A stretch of DNA of 64,000 nt from an uncultured Clostridia bacterium (GTDB taxonomy: Bacteria > Bacillota > Clostridia > Christensenellales > UBA1242), in the NCBI GenBank assembly GCA_944384465.1, contig CALWTK010000001.1:1-64000 (forward strand). Reading direction: 5' to 3'. Shown piece after piece: positions 1 through 7,906 of this stretch; the first letter of the stretch is position 1; the number at the start of each line of letters is the position of its first letter. The notes under the pieces were generated by a model, which was not told the origin of the DNA, did not search any database, and was given only the letters and a program-made list of their open reading frames with translations. The translations under genes and the position numbers were made by a program.

Positions 1-193
1 CAACCGAATTGGCTATGGTTTCTACATCATTAGAAAAATACAATTTCAATGCACCATTTGGTGCGTTTGTTGTTACACAACTTGAAAATACAATTTTATC
101 TCATCTTTTTGCATTAAAACTTCCGCTAACTGTTTCTTTATTGAATATTTCTTGACTATATGCAGGTGAACCGTTAACTGTAACTGATAACAT
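1..193 (-). pseudogene. Partial unknown frame with one in-frame TGA, runs off window start
   Basis: On the minus strand an ATG at 193-191 opens a frame that stays open to the window edge except for one TGA at 103-101, codon 31. The product would begin MLSVTVNGSPAYSQEIFNKE and continues, after the stop, with a similar Ser/Thr/Asn-rich beta-type composition. Read as Trp, the TGA would give one continuous protein, so a single TGG to TGA change in a formerly intact gene is the simplest explanation. There is no clear SD. I do not recognise the family. The rest of the gene lies outside the window. Confidence 0.3.
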
Positions 194-365
194 ACATTAT
201 AAAAAATATTTTAGAACATTTTTGAAAATAAATTTTTTATGAATTTAATAATTTATATTATCGGAAGCCGAACTTGCTTGCAAGGGTGAGGCTGATGTTT
301 ATACATACTAAGTGATGAGTGTGCGTTAGCTGAATTCTTAACTCCGCGATAGAGCATTTGAAAAT

Positions 366-572
366 TTATAATATGAATTCTCTTGTCTTTACTATGCGCG
401 GAAATTTATTGTAATCATATAACTGCATGAGTAGTTTTGCGTCGTTATTGTGGACATCATTCTTGTCTAAATCGTCCCTTTCCTCAATATTTCTTATTAT
501 AGGTTTGTTGAACTTTGGATTAATCGCATAGTAAAACAATAATTTAAGCCGTTTTTCGTCAGTTAATTACAT
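366..572 (-). pseudogene. Small unknown gene with nonsense codon 2
   Basis: A minus-strand ATG at 572-570 has a GGAG ribosome binding site seven bases upstream, but the second codon is TAA (569-567). After it the same frame is open for 66 codons (LTDEKRLKLLFYYAINPKFN onward) to a TAA at 368-366. The protein-like composition and good RBS suggest a real small gene killed by a point change at codon 2. The frame could instead restart at an internal TTG. I do not recognise the product. It lies in the decayed patch at the start of the window. Confidence 0.35.
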
Positions 573-655
573 AATTTTCTCCACTCTCTACCTCTATTTT
601 ATACTACGAAGTATCATGCTCTGTCAACGATAAAAATTTAATTTAAAATTGCGAT

Positions 656-684
656 TTGACAAATTGTGAATTCTATGCTACTAT
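656..684 (+). promoter_or_regulatory. Sigma-A-type promoter for the 709 gene
   Basis: TTGACA at 656-661, a 17-base spacer and TACTAT at 679-684. The AAGGAG RBS and ATG of the downstream small gene follow within 30 bases. Confidence 0.75.
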
Positions 685-708
685 ATGTTGATATTTTAAG
701 GAGTTATT

Positions 709-987
709 ATGCCAAGAGTTAGTATTGAAAAGAAAATTAAATTTGGATCTTTATCTAAAATCGTTACCGAGACTTATGAGATACCTGATACTATCGTCGT
801 TGACAGAAAAGTATATTCTTATAATTCTTATTTTAGAGCATACCAACATAATTTGGAAGATTTTATCTCAGCTGGAGATTACATAAAATCACAATTGAAA
901 GAAAACAAAGAAAAAGAAACTTCTTCGGGTTTTACTGCATCTACTGAAAGCGAAGAATTAGATCAATCAACTAAAAATAATATTTAA
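709..987 (+). CDS. Hypothetical 92-aa protein
   Basis: A 92-residue soluble protein of unknown function. The start is well supported: a consensus promoter lies just upstream and AAGGAG sits seven bases before the ATG. The N-terminal half is mixed alpha/beta with many charged residues (MPRVSIEKKIKFGSLSKIV). The last 25 residues are Lys/Glu/Ser/Thr-rich and probably disordered. There is no signal peptide or membrane segment. Its neighbours are broken reading frames and IS-like direct repeats, so it may be cargo of a decayed mobile element, but nothing in the protein itself shows that. Confidence 0.6.
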   Translation: MPRVSIEKKIKFGSLSKIVTETYEIPDTIVVDRKVYSYNSYFRAYQHNLEDFISAGDYIKSQLKENKEKETSSGFTASTESEELDQSTKNNI

Positions 988-1013
988 TTTAAAATTTTTT
1001 ATCAAAAAATCAT

Positions 1014-1055
1014 TTGCTGTCAAGTTTAGGAACAATTGCTGTCAAAATAGGGACA
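1014..1055. repeat. Two direct repeats resembling an IS21-type element end
   Basis: Two near-identical units, TTGCTGTCAAGTTTAGGAAC(A) at 1014-1034 and TTGCTGTCAAAATAGGGACA at 1036-1055, lie 22 bases apart. Tandem TGTCAA-starting units of about 20 bp are known from ends of IS21-family elements. No transposase gene or matching opposite end is in the window, so this would be a relic. Attribution to IS21 is from memory of the pattern and is tentative. Confidence 0.35.
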
Positions 1056-1095
1056 AAAAAATAGACTGATAGTTAACAACCTAACTATCGGTCTA
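1054..1095 (-). terminator. Rho-independent terminator, minus strand
   Basis: A 13-bp stem (1062-1074 with 1083-1095, one G-U pair) and an 8-base loop. On the minus strand it is followed by seven T at 1061-1055. It would end transcription of the broken lipoprotein gene at 1198-1686. Confidence 0.7.
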
Positions 1096-1197
1096 AAACT
1101 CTTGGGAACTATCAAAAACTGCTCCTGTAGATGTCGGCAGGTGTCAAAATTTTGAACTTAAATTATAAATAAATTGTGTACTTATAATTATATATCT

Positions 1198-1686
1198 TTA
1201 ACATTTATTATAATACATATAACATTTTACTATAATTTTTGCATTTGCATATGGTGTGAAGAGCCCAATCGGGATATTAGCATCTTTCGATATCGTTATT
1301 TCTATACCGGTCGAATCCACTCCACCGTTATAGAAGATATAATTTTCTTCACCATTATTGAGTACAAATTCAATGTTATATGGCATGATAGACCATTTTG
1401 CGTAGAGTGTGGTGTCCTCATTTATGCTATCAAGGTCAAAATTAAATTCATCAAAATAATCTTGATCTATATACCATCCCTCGAACTCGTAGCCTGCCCT
1501 TACTGGCACTTCTGGTTCTTAAATCAATCCTCCAGCGTTTACAGTCACGCTTGAAATCTCACTGCCCCCACAAGTGTCAAAAATCACTGTATATTTTCTT
1601 TCTTTGCAGGCAGTCATCAAAAATATTGGTGCAACAAATATTAAAAGAGCAATTAATGGATAAACTACTATCTTTTTCATTCTCAT
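1198..1686 (-). pseudogene. Lipoprotein with Listeria-Bacteroides (InlB B-type) repeat, split by a nonsense codon
   Basis: The minus-strand ATG at 1686 follows a GAGGAAAGG RBS and encodes a signal peptide with lipobox LMTAC, then YTVIFDTCGGSEISSVTVNA. This is the start of a Listeria-Bacteroides repeat (flg_new/InlB B-repeat). A TAA at 1521-1519, codon 56, interrupts it. The same frame then resumes with PEVPVRAGYEFEGWYID and TTLYAKW, the rest of that repeat, and ends at 1198. Such lipoproteins are cell-surface exposed. One base change (AAA to TAA) explains the break; a sequencing error cannot be excluded. The 3' part alone has only a GTG start without an RBS, so independent expression is unlikely. 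Confidence 0.75.
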
Positions 1687-1770
1687 AACCGACCCTTTCC
1701 TCTAATATGATTTTTACATATATCATAATATAAGTCAATGAGAAACATTTTTATCCATACCGTCGTGAGT

Positions 1771-1799
1771 GAAAAATAAAAGCCCTTATTTCAAGGGCA
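1771..1799 (-). terminator. Rho-independent terminator of the DUF368 gene
   Basis: A hairpin GCCCTT-atttc-AAGGGC at 1782-1798, followed on the minus strand by a TTTTATTTTT tract at 1781-1771. It lies about 100 bases beyond the DUF368 stop. Confidence 0.65.
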
Positions 1800-1899
1800 A
1801 AATGGATAATTTTAATGAAACTGAATTTAGGTTATTGAGAAAATAATGTCAATAAAACTAGATTACAATTATAGATATATGACAAAACAATCACACTCA

Positions 1900-2919
1900 T
1901 CAAGACTTGTGATTCCTCTCGTATCTAACAAATAGATATGCCACAACGACTCCCACAGCGAATAAGACTATTCCTACACCTAAGTCGCACCAAGTAGTCC
2001 AACTGAAATCCCAACTTCTATACACTGCAACAATGTCAGGATTGAAAAACATACTGACGACTGAACCTAAAGACAAACCCGCCACCGTAAAAAATGTTGG
2101 AGCTCTATGACGAGCAATCAATTTTGACATAAATTTAGACACGGTAAATAATCCTATCACAAAACCTACAATCAAGCAAAGGTAAACGACAAATATTTTA
2201 GGGTTAGTTTGCCAGTATGATAAACTGATTGAATTGACAAGAGACGAAAAATATCCAAAAGCCATCAACAATGCTGTAGCGCTTAGCCCGGGCACCAACT
2301 GTGTGATGGCGATTATATAGCCAAGGACTAGGAAGATAATATAGTGATAAAATTGCAAATTATCTAACGCTGTAGTCGCAGATGTCGCAAACACCGAGAC
2401 AGCAGAGATGATGATTGGCAAAATAAGCCCTACTATAAATAGTAATATACGTTTTGTGGTTGGTTTTTCACCTTTAAGTTGATCTTTCACGGAAGGGAAA
2501 GCCCCTAGCATCAATCCAGCAAATAAAGCAACGATCGCGAACGGCATGAGATTCAATAATGCCTGCACACCGAAAAATCCCAACACCAATCCTATCACAG
2601 CACCTATGCCAATTGGTAACAAAAATCGAATACATTTTTTGAACTTTTTGAAAATATTGCCCAGAGCGAACAACAATTTCTCATACAGACGAAAGATGAT
2701 TGCCATTGCAGAGCCACTCACCCCAGGGACAATGACAGCCAGTCCGATAAAAGTCCCAAGCACGCCACCTTTGACTACATCTCGCTTGCTAGCATATTTC
2801 AAATCCAATTCTTTATCTGTTATGACAGGATTTTCATTTGATTTGTTTACTATCGTCCTTTCATCATTTAGACTAGCTTTATTTGGACTGCTATCTTCAA
2901 TCTGATTATTTTCGTCCAT
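1900..2919 (-). CDS. DUF368 family polyprenyl-phosphate transporter (PopT-like)
   Basis: A 339-residue membrane protein of the DUF368 family. Members of this family (PopT) have been shown to recycle undecaprenyl phosphate, the lipid carrier of peptidoglycan and surface glycans, across the cytoplasmic membrane. After a hydrophilic N-terminus of about 45 residues comes the family's hallmark VKGGVLGTFIGLAVIVPGVS, and a second related re-entrant-type segment ITQLVPGLSATALLMAFGYF follows around residue 205. About eight to nine membrane segments follow in all. The start is fixed by AAGGAG nine bases upstream. It is monocistronic, with its own promoter and terminator. A lipid-carrier recycler fits the large glycan cluster that begins 5 kb downstream. 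Confidence 0.85.
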   Translation of the reverse strand: MDENNQIEDSSPNKASLNDERTIVNKSNENPVITDKELDLKYASKRDVVKGGVLGTFIGLAVIVPGVSGSAMAIIFRLYEKLLFALGNIFKKFKKCIRFLLPIGIGAVIGLVLGFFGVQALLNLMPFAIVALFAGLMLGAFPSVKDQLKGEKPTTKRILLFIVGLILPIIISAVSVFATSATTALDNLQFYHYIIFLVLGYIIAITQLVPGLSATALLMAFGYFSSLVNSISLSYWQTNPKIFVVYLCLIVGFVIGLFTVSKFMSKLIARHRAPTFFTVAGLSLGSVVSMFFNPDIVAVYRSWDFSWTTWCDLGVGIVLFAVGVVVAYLFVRYERNHKS

Positions 2920-3049
2920 AATTCTCCTTTATAAAATATTAAAAAATAAAATAATAAAAATTTAAACAATAAAATAACAATTAATTAATAATTAAATAAT
3001 ATTATTTAATATTTAATTCGTATTATTATCATAATAAATCAACAGCAAA

Positions 3050-3078
3050 ATTATAACATAATATATACTTTTTTACAA
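3050..3078 (-). promoter_or_regulatory. Probable promoter of the DUF368 gene
   Basis: Minus strand TTGTAA (3078-3073), 17-base spacer, TATAAT (3055-3050). It implies a 5' leader of about 125 bases that is almost pure A/T, with no recognisable riboswitch. Confidence 0.5.
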
Positions 3079-3117
3079 CAATTTTTAATGCTGTGGTCCT
3101 AAAAATAAATTATATTG

Positions 3118-3155
3118 TTAAAAAATAAAAATAAAGGTGCAATATTTACACCTTT
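3118..3155 (-). terminator. Terminator after the CvpA-like gene
   Basis: Stem AAAGGTG/CACCTTT (3133-3139 with 3149-3155) with a 9-base loop. The minus strand continues into a T-rich tract, so it serves the gene ending at 3185. The plus strand also has a T run and could work in both directions. Confidence 0.7.
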
Positions 3156-3184
3156 ACTTTTTTAGTTGTATATAAATCTTGAAA

Positions 3185-6124
3185 TTATTGTGAAATTCCG
3201 AATAATTGCAACAACGAATTCTTGATATCATCAGTCATAGCCCCGCTCTCTGATACATAACTATTGATTGCATCCGCTACATCCTGACCATATTCCTGCA
3301 CCTTATCCAATTGCTCGTCATTTAGTACGACAGTGACCAAATCCACCGCCGTATCAACTATGCTCTGTGCATTGTCCCCCAATGACTGAATAGTTTGGTC
3401 TAGGCTTTGAATAAACTGTTGCCTACCAGCATCTGTAGATAAATCTACCTGCTGCAGATTTTCTACAAGCTGATTTCCTAACTCTATAAAGTCAACCAAA
3501 TCTTCAACTTCAGCTAGGTAATCAATACCGAAATATCCGTTCGCTTGATTTTCTGCATCAAAATATTCTTTCACTTTGTCGGCGTATTCAAATGGTGTGG
3601 TCTTGTTGAGATACAACTCTGAATTTTCGTCATCAATCACATCCCCAGCGATATACCAAATCAAGTTGGCGAATACCTCGTCGAACACGTCATTTTGTGC
3701 AGAAGTCTTCAAAATGTTTAGTATTTCACCTATAGCAGTAAGTTTAATAGTCAAGTCATCGCTTTCAAATAACTGTTCATCAATGTATGAGATCAAAGAT
3801 GTGATGACATTGATATAACTATCTTTGTTTGTAGATAAATTATCAATATTAGTTGTGAATTCTACTGTTGTGAATTGTCCTATCTGCTCATCTATGGTAG
3901 TGAACAGTTTTGCATTTAAAGGTTGATACATAGAATTACCAAATATGTTGTTTAACAGTTCACTAATTGTTCCGTCATTATTCATAGTAGTAATGAGATC
4001 TAGATAATTTGGGTTTGATGACAACAGATATTTTAAATATGTCACTGTCCCTTGACCTTCAGCAGGCATCTCACCACTATTTAATGAGTCTATTAATGAA
4101 GCAACTGACACTAGTCTATCTTCCCAAGTCTGATAATTGTCTGTATCAGCGGTAGTAGATAAATCTATATATTCGCTCAAATTTTCGTCCAAAATATTGA
4201 CAACATTTGTGAACACCAAATCTTTTAATGACTGTCCGCCAAAACTTGCTTGATCAAGTTCATAGAAAGGCATCAAAATATCCGCTAGGAAATATAAATT
4301 TTTATCATTCTCGTTTTCTCCGCTAATTGCAGAAGCCAAAACATCTATAATATCGTCAAAATTGACATTTTCATCTAACAAATCTACTAAATTGCTATCA
4401 ATTATTGTCTTGATAGGAGCGCTGATGTAGGTGAAGAATTCTTCATAAGTATCTAAAGATTGAGTGATTAATTCATCTTCACTCTTTACATACACTTCGT
4501 CACCCAACACGTCAATGCCAGTGATGATCAAAATATTTTCAAACGAATGGATATTATTTTGTGTGCTAGAGTCAATATAGTTAAATAGTGATAATCCATT
4601 AAAATCATCCATCACAGCACCGAATTGGGTCAGTGCCGTATCTATTCCATTCAAATTCAAGATTGTATCCAAAATATCTTCACTATTTAAGATTGATAAG
4701 ATGTCATACTGATCATTGAGTGATTTTATTTGAGATATTATAGAATTGTCACCATCAAATAACGTAGAAATAGTATTTTTAAATTCTTCATTAGAGATAT
4801 TTGCGTTTAATCCAACTATTAAGCCTTTGTCATTTTCAAAATTCGGTTCCAAAGACTCGTTAGCATATTCCAAAATGATTGACAACGTATCTTTGACAAG
4901 ATTGAGGTCTGCAAAACTTTTCAGTGAAGATGATAGCATACCATTATAGTCAGATGCGAATTGTAAAATCGCACTTATATTCCCAGTGTCCAAATTGATA
5001 ATTTCTTCTAAACTGTTATTAGATATTACAGTGTCTGCAATATTTAACATAACCAAAAGATCATTTGAAATATAATTATACGCATCAAAATCTTCACTGC
5101 TAAATCTTGATTGTAAAGTTTCTATGATTTCTTTTGTAATTTCAGGCATTTCAATATTAAGGTCAGTATTGATTTGGTTAAAATTCACTACAAAATCGCC
5201 GATTGTATCTGCAATCACCGCTTTAAATAGACCATTTTGAATGACATGAGTCATTGCACCCTTTACTGTAGAGAAATCTAGGTCAGAATAGTTTTCATCT
5301 ACCACATTATTATAGAACACAACGAAATAGTCATAAGTGTCGGCTATTGACACCAATTCTTCACGAATATGTATTTTTTCATCTTTAACTTCAAAACTAG
5401 ACAATCCATCAAAAATTTTATCATCAATTCCACCTATTGAGCACACTCTACCAATAGCGGAATTGTTAAAAGATGTGATTATTTCACTGACTTCACTAGG
5501 CATATTTTGACTTGCGATATCCCCAATCGTTTGCAAATAGACTTTATCCTCTTGATGATTTGATACCTGTGTAGTTGTGCTTTGTGAGACAATTTCAGAA
5601 TATGTCGTGGTCAAAGATGTAATAGGTGCGAATAATACAAAGGTAAATAAGCACGCTTCAATGATACCTACCACTCCGCCAGGCAATCTGTGTGCTTTGT
5701 GGTTTTCAAAATCTTTCTTTTTGCTACCGAAAATAATTCTAGCGACAATCAAATATATGATGTCTATCACAAAATAGACGAGTATCATAAGTACCATAAA
5801 CACGATAGGACTGGCAATAGCAGCAGGCAGCCCTTGTATGAGAGCGGACGCCGAGTCAAAATTGGATAAGTCCATCACATTTTCATTCACCATAGATAGG
5901 ATATATTCACTAATAGGCATGACACTGCCATCAATATTTATATTTATACCCAATACTGCGTTCACAATAGGTCGTGTTATAAAAAATGCAACAATTATAC
6001 TGACTAAAACGAAAGCAATATGTACAGCCGAACGTTTCACTCCCCTAATTAACCCAACAAAAAAGCCAATTGTCAAGAACAAAACAATTATAGCTATACT
6101 TGCTCCATATATGATACCAGACAT
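3185..6124 (-). CDS. CvpA-like membrane protein with a very large C-terminal region
   Basis: A 979-residue protein. Residues 1-175 look like a CvpA (colicin V production) domain: four membrane segments at about 5-25, 31-50, 102-132 and 148-170, with the conserved GLIRGVKRSAVHI loop after the first. CvpA proteins are usually 160-250 residues. The remaining ~800 residues have no membrane segment. They are rich in Asn, Asp, Ser, Leu and Ile, and read as a helical array, with periodic segments such as ISEYILSMV, LNIADTVIS and LLNNIFGNS. If the four-segment topology holds, both termini face the same side; the acidic, Lys-poor tail would suit an extracellular location, but this is inference. AGGAG lies upstream of the ATG. 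No function is assigned. Confidence 0.75.
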   Translation of the reverse strand: MSGIIYGASIAIIVLFLTIGFFVGLIRGVKRSAVHIAFVLVSIIVAFFITRPIVNAVLGININIDGSVMPISEYILSMVNENVMDLSNFDSASALIQGLPAAIASPIVFMVLMILVYFVIDIIYLIVARIIFGSKKKDFENHKAHRLPGGVVGIIEACLFTFVLFAPITSLTTTYSEIVSQSTTTQVSNHQEDKVYLQTIGDIASQNMPSEVSEIITSFNNSAIGRVCSIGGIDDKIFDGLSSFEVKDEKIHIREELVSIADTYDYFVVFYNNVVDENYSDLDFSTVKGAMTHVIQNGLFKAVIADTIGDFVVNFNQINTDLNIEMPEITKEIIETLQSRFSSEDFDAYNYISNDLLVMLNIADTVISNNSLEEIINLDTGNISAILQFASDYNGMLSSSLKSFADLNLVKDTLSIILEYANESLEPNFENDKGLIVGLNANISNEEFKNTISTLFDGDNSIISQIKSLNDQYDILSILNSEDILDTILNLNGIDTALTQFGAVMDDFNGLSLFNYIDSSTQNNIHSFENILIITGIDVLGDEVYVKSEDELITQSLDTYEEFFTYISAPIKTIIDSNLVDLLDENVNFDDIIDVLASAISGENENDKNLYFLADILMPFYELDQASFGGQSLKDLVFTNVVNILDENLSEYIDLSTTADTDNYQTWEDRLVSVASLIDSLNSGEMPAEGQGTVTYLKYLLSSNPNYLDLITTMNNDGTISELLNNIFGNSMYQPLNAKLFTTIDEQIGQFTTVEFTTNIDNLSTNKDSYINVITSLISYIDEQLFESDDLTIKLTAIGEILNILKTSAQNDVFDEVFANLIWYIAGDVIDDENSELYLNKTTPFEYADKVKEYFDAENQANGYFGIDYLAEVEDLVDFIELGNQLVENLQQVDLSTDAGRQQFIQSLDQTIQSLGDNAQSIVDTAVDLVTVVLNDEQLDKVQEYGQDVADAINSYVSESGAMTDDIKNSLLQLFGISQ

Positions 6125-6261
6125 AAAAACTCCTTCATCAATAATATAAAATTATATTATAAACTATATTTTAGCACATTTACAAATATTTTCAATCACA
6201 AGTGCCATTTTTATAATAAAAAACAAAATTTGTTATAAATTGACAAAGAAAACAAAATGTA

Positions 6262-6293
6262 AATTAAAAAATTTGCATATAAAATGCAAATTT
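6262..6293 (-). terminator. Terminator of the 6296-6892 gene
   Basis: Perfect 10-bp stem AAATTTGCAT/ATGCAAATTT (6269-6278 with 6284-6293), followed on the minus strand by six T. It begins three bases after the stop codon. Confidence 0.7.
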
Positions 6294-6295
6294 AA

Positions 6296-6892
6296 TTACA
6301 ATGTCAAATTTTCTTTTTCTTTTAAATCGTTTAATTTCTTTTCTCTAAGTTTAGACAAGAATTGCGACATCTTTTCTATGTGTTTTTTCAAAACTTTTGC
6401 AGTTTTTTCATCATTATACCCTTTAGCCTTAGCAGCCTCCATCACAGCTTCCGTCCCTAATTTTTCAACAAACTCTATAAGTTTGTCCCCAGTCTTACCT
6501 ACAAACATATCTGCGTCCACATCTTTCAATGCAATTTTACCCATATAAAAATCTATCAAAGACTGATTAATCTCACTTGTTCTTTTGTGATAGTATCCTA
6601 ACAAATCCACATAGCATTCGTCCAACAATCTTTTTATTTTCTCATCACTATTAGACTCATAGCCAAACAACCCCATCCAATAATAACCTTTTTCATTGCG
6701 CTCATATTCATAATTTACCATTGAAAATGGAGTGAGAACACCATCTCTGCTTTTATCTTTTATCTTTTCAATATATTCTTCATCTTTATCAGAATGTAGA
6801 GCTTTTGATATGTTCATATCCTTTAATTTGGGATCTGGTGTCTGACTTGGTAATTTTCTATAATCAAATTTTTTCTGATATACGATTTTCAT
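6296..6892 (-). CDS. Hypothetical 198-aa soluble protein
   Basis: A cytoplasmic, charged protein of unknown family. Residues 1-90 are mixed alpha/beta with several aromatic residues (YEYERNEKGYYWMGLFGYES). Residues 90-198 are strongly helical and end in a Lys/Glu-rich helix that may form a coiled coil. There is no signal peptide, membrane segment or recognised catalytic motif. GGAAAGGAG lies seven bases before the ATG, and a consensus promoter and a terminator bracket the gene, so it is a real single-gene transcription unit. Confidence 0.65.
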   Translation of the reverse strand: MKIVYQKKFDYRKLPSQTPDPKLKDMNISKALHSDKDEEYIEKIKDKSRDGVLTPFSMVNYEYERNEKGYYWMGLFGYESNSDEKIKRLLDECYVDLLGYYHKRTSEINQSLIDFYMGKIALKDVDADMFVGKTGDKLIEFVEKLGTEAVMEAAKAKGYNDEKTAKVLKKHIEKMSQFLSKLREKKLNDLKEKENLTL

Positions 6893-6916
6893 CTTTGCTC
6901 CTTTCCTTATATTTTT

Positions 6917-6945
6917 ATTTTATATCAAATATAATAAAATGTCAA
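6917..6945 (-). promoter_or_regulatory. Promoter of the 6296-6892 gene
   Basis: Minus strand TTGACA (6945-6940), 17-base spacer, TAAAAT (6922-6917), about 25 bases before the start codon. Confidence 0.75.
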
Positions 6946-7084
6946 TAGAAAAATTAAAAAATAAAATATAAGCATTAAAAAGCAAAAAACTACGTAAAAT
7001 CATTTTAACTCAAGCATAAATGCACCAAAAGCAAAAGACAACATAGAATGAATATAAGGTAAATCTTTCACAAAAGAGGTTTTG

Positions 7085-7849
7085 ATGTCTCCGCTTGTTT
7101 ACATTATAATTGGCTTTAGTATAATTTTTTTGATGACCACCTTGGGTGCATTGTGCGTATATTTTTTGAAAAAACCATCAAATCTCGCCAATATGCTAAC
7201 TATTGGCTTTGCATCAGGAATTATGCTCTCTGCGTCCATCTGGTCGCTTCTCATTCCGTCCATAGAATACGCCCAAGAGCAGTATGAAAAAGTTTTTATC
7301 CTACCTGTCTTGGTCGGATTTTTGTTGGGATGCGCCTTTATGGTGCTGTTGGATAAAATCACAGGACATTTTAGCAATTTACAAAAGGATAAAGGAAAGA
7401 ACAAAGCATTCAAACTCTTTACAGCCGTAACCGTCCACAATATACCAGAAGGATTAGCGGTGGGTTTTGCTTTTGGTTCTGCTTTCGCTACAACACAAAA
7501 CTTTGTACCCGCTCTATTGATAGCAATAGGTATAGCACTTCAAAATTTCCCAGAGGGGCTTGCCGTTGCCCTCCCTATGCACAAGACCTTAAACAACAAA
7601 AACAAAGCGTTCGTCTACGGAACATTGAGCGGTATAGTAGAGCCTATATTTGCTGTCCTTGGCTTTTTCCTAGCAAGTCAGCTGACATTCTTGATGCCAT
7701 GGCTTCTCTCCTTCTCCGCAGGAGCAATGATATATGTCGTCATAGAAGAACTCCTGCCAGAACTGCACATAAACGAAAAGACCACCATAGGTACCTGGGC
7801 ATTCATCCTCGGCTTTGTCCTCATGATGACCCTAGATTTATGCCTTTAA
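7085..7849 (+). CDS. ZIP family divalent metal transporter
   Basis: A 254-residue integral membrane protein of the ZIP (SLC39/ZupT) family, which moves zinc, and often iron or manganese, into the cytoplasm. The two metal-binding helices are clear: HNIPEGLAVGFAFG (around residue 119) and LQNFPEGLAVALPM (around 155), each with the EG pair typical of TM4 and TM5. About eight membrane segments are predicted. ATG at 7085 is preferred over the preceding TTG because GAGG lies five bases upstream of it. It stands alone. The 190 bases before it show no metal-regulator operator I can identify. Confidence 0.85.
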   Translation: MSPLVYIIIGFSIIFLMTTLGALCVYFLKKPSNLANMLTIGFASGIMLSASIWSLLIPSIEYAQEQYEKVFILPVLVGFLLGCAFMVLLDKITGHFSNLQKDKGKNKAFKLFTAVTVHNIPEGLAVGFAFGSAFATTQNFVPALLIAIGIALQNFPEGLAVALPMHKTLNNKNKAFVYGTLSGIVEPIFAVLGFFLASQLTFLMPWLLSFSAGAMIYVVIEELLPELHINEKTTIGTWAFILGFVLMMTLDLCL

Positions 7850-7871
7850 TTGAGATTATTAAACTAAAAGG

Positions 7872-7900
7872 TTGCAAAAACTAAATATTCATGCTAAACT
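7872..7900 (+). promoter_or_regulatory. Promoter giving a leaderless mRNA for the 7907 gene
   Basis: TTGCAA (7872-7877), 17-base spacer, TAAACT (7895-7900), then six bases to the ATG at 7907. No SD is present, so transcription should start at or next to the start codon. Confidence 0.7.
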
Positions 7901-7906
7901 CAATTT

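Noticed and set aside
1174..1554. Plus-strand 126-codon open frame
   Set aside because: It is antisense to the InlB-repeat lipoprotein frame, has Cys/Ile/Tyr-rich unlikely composition and no RBS.
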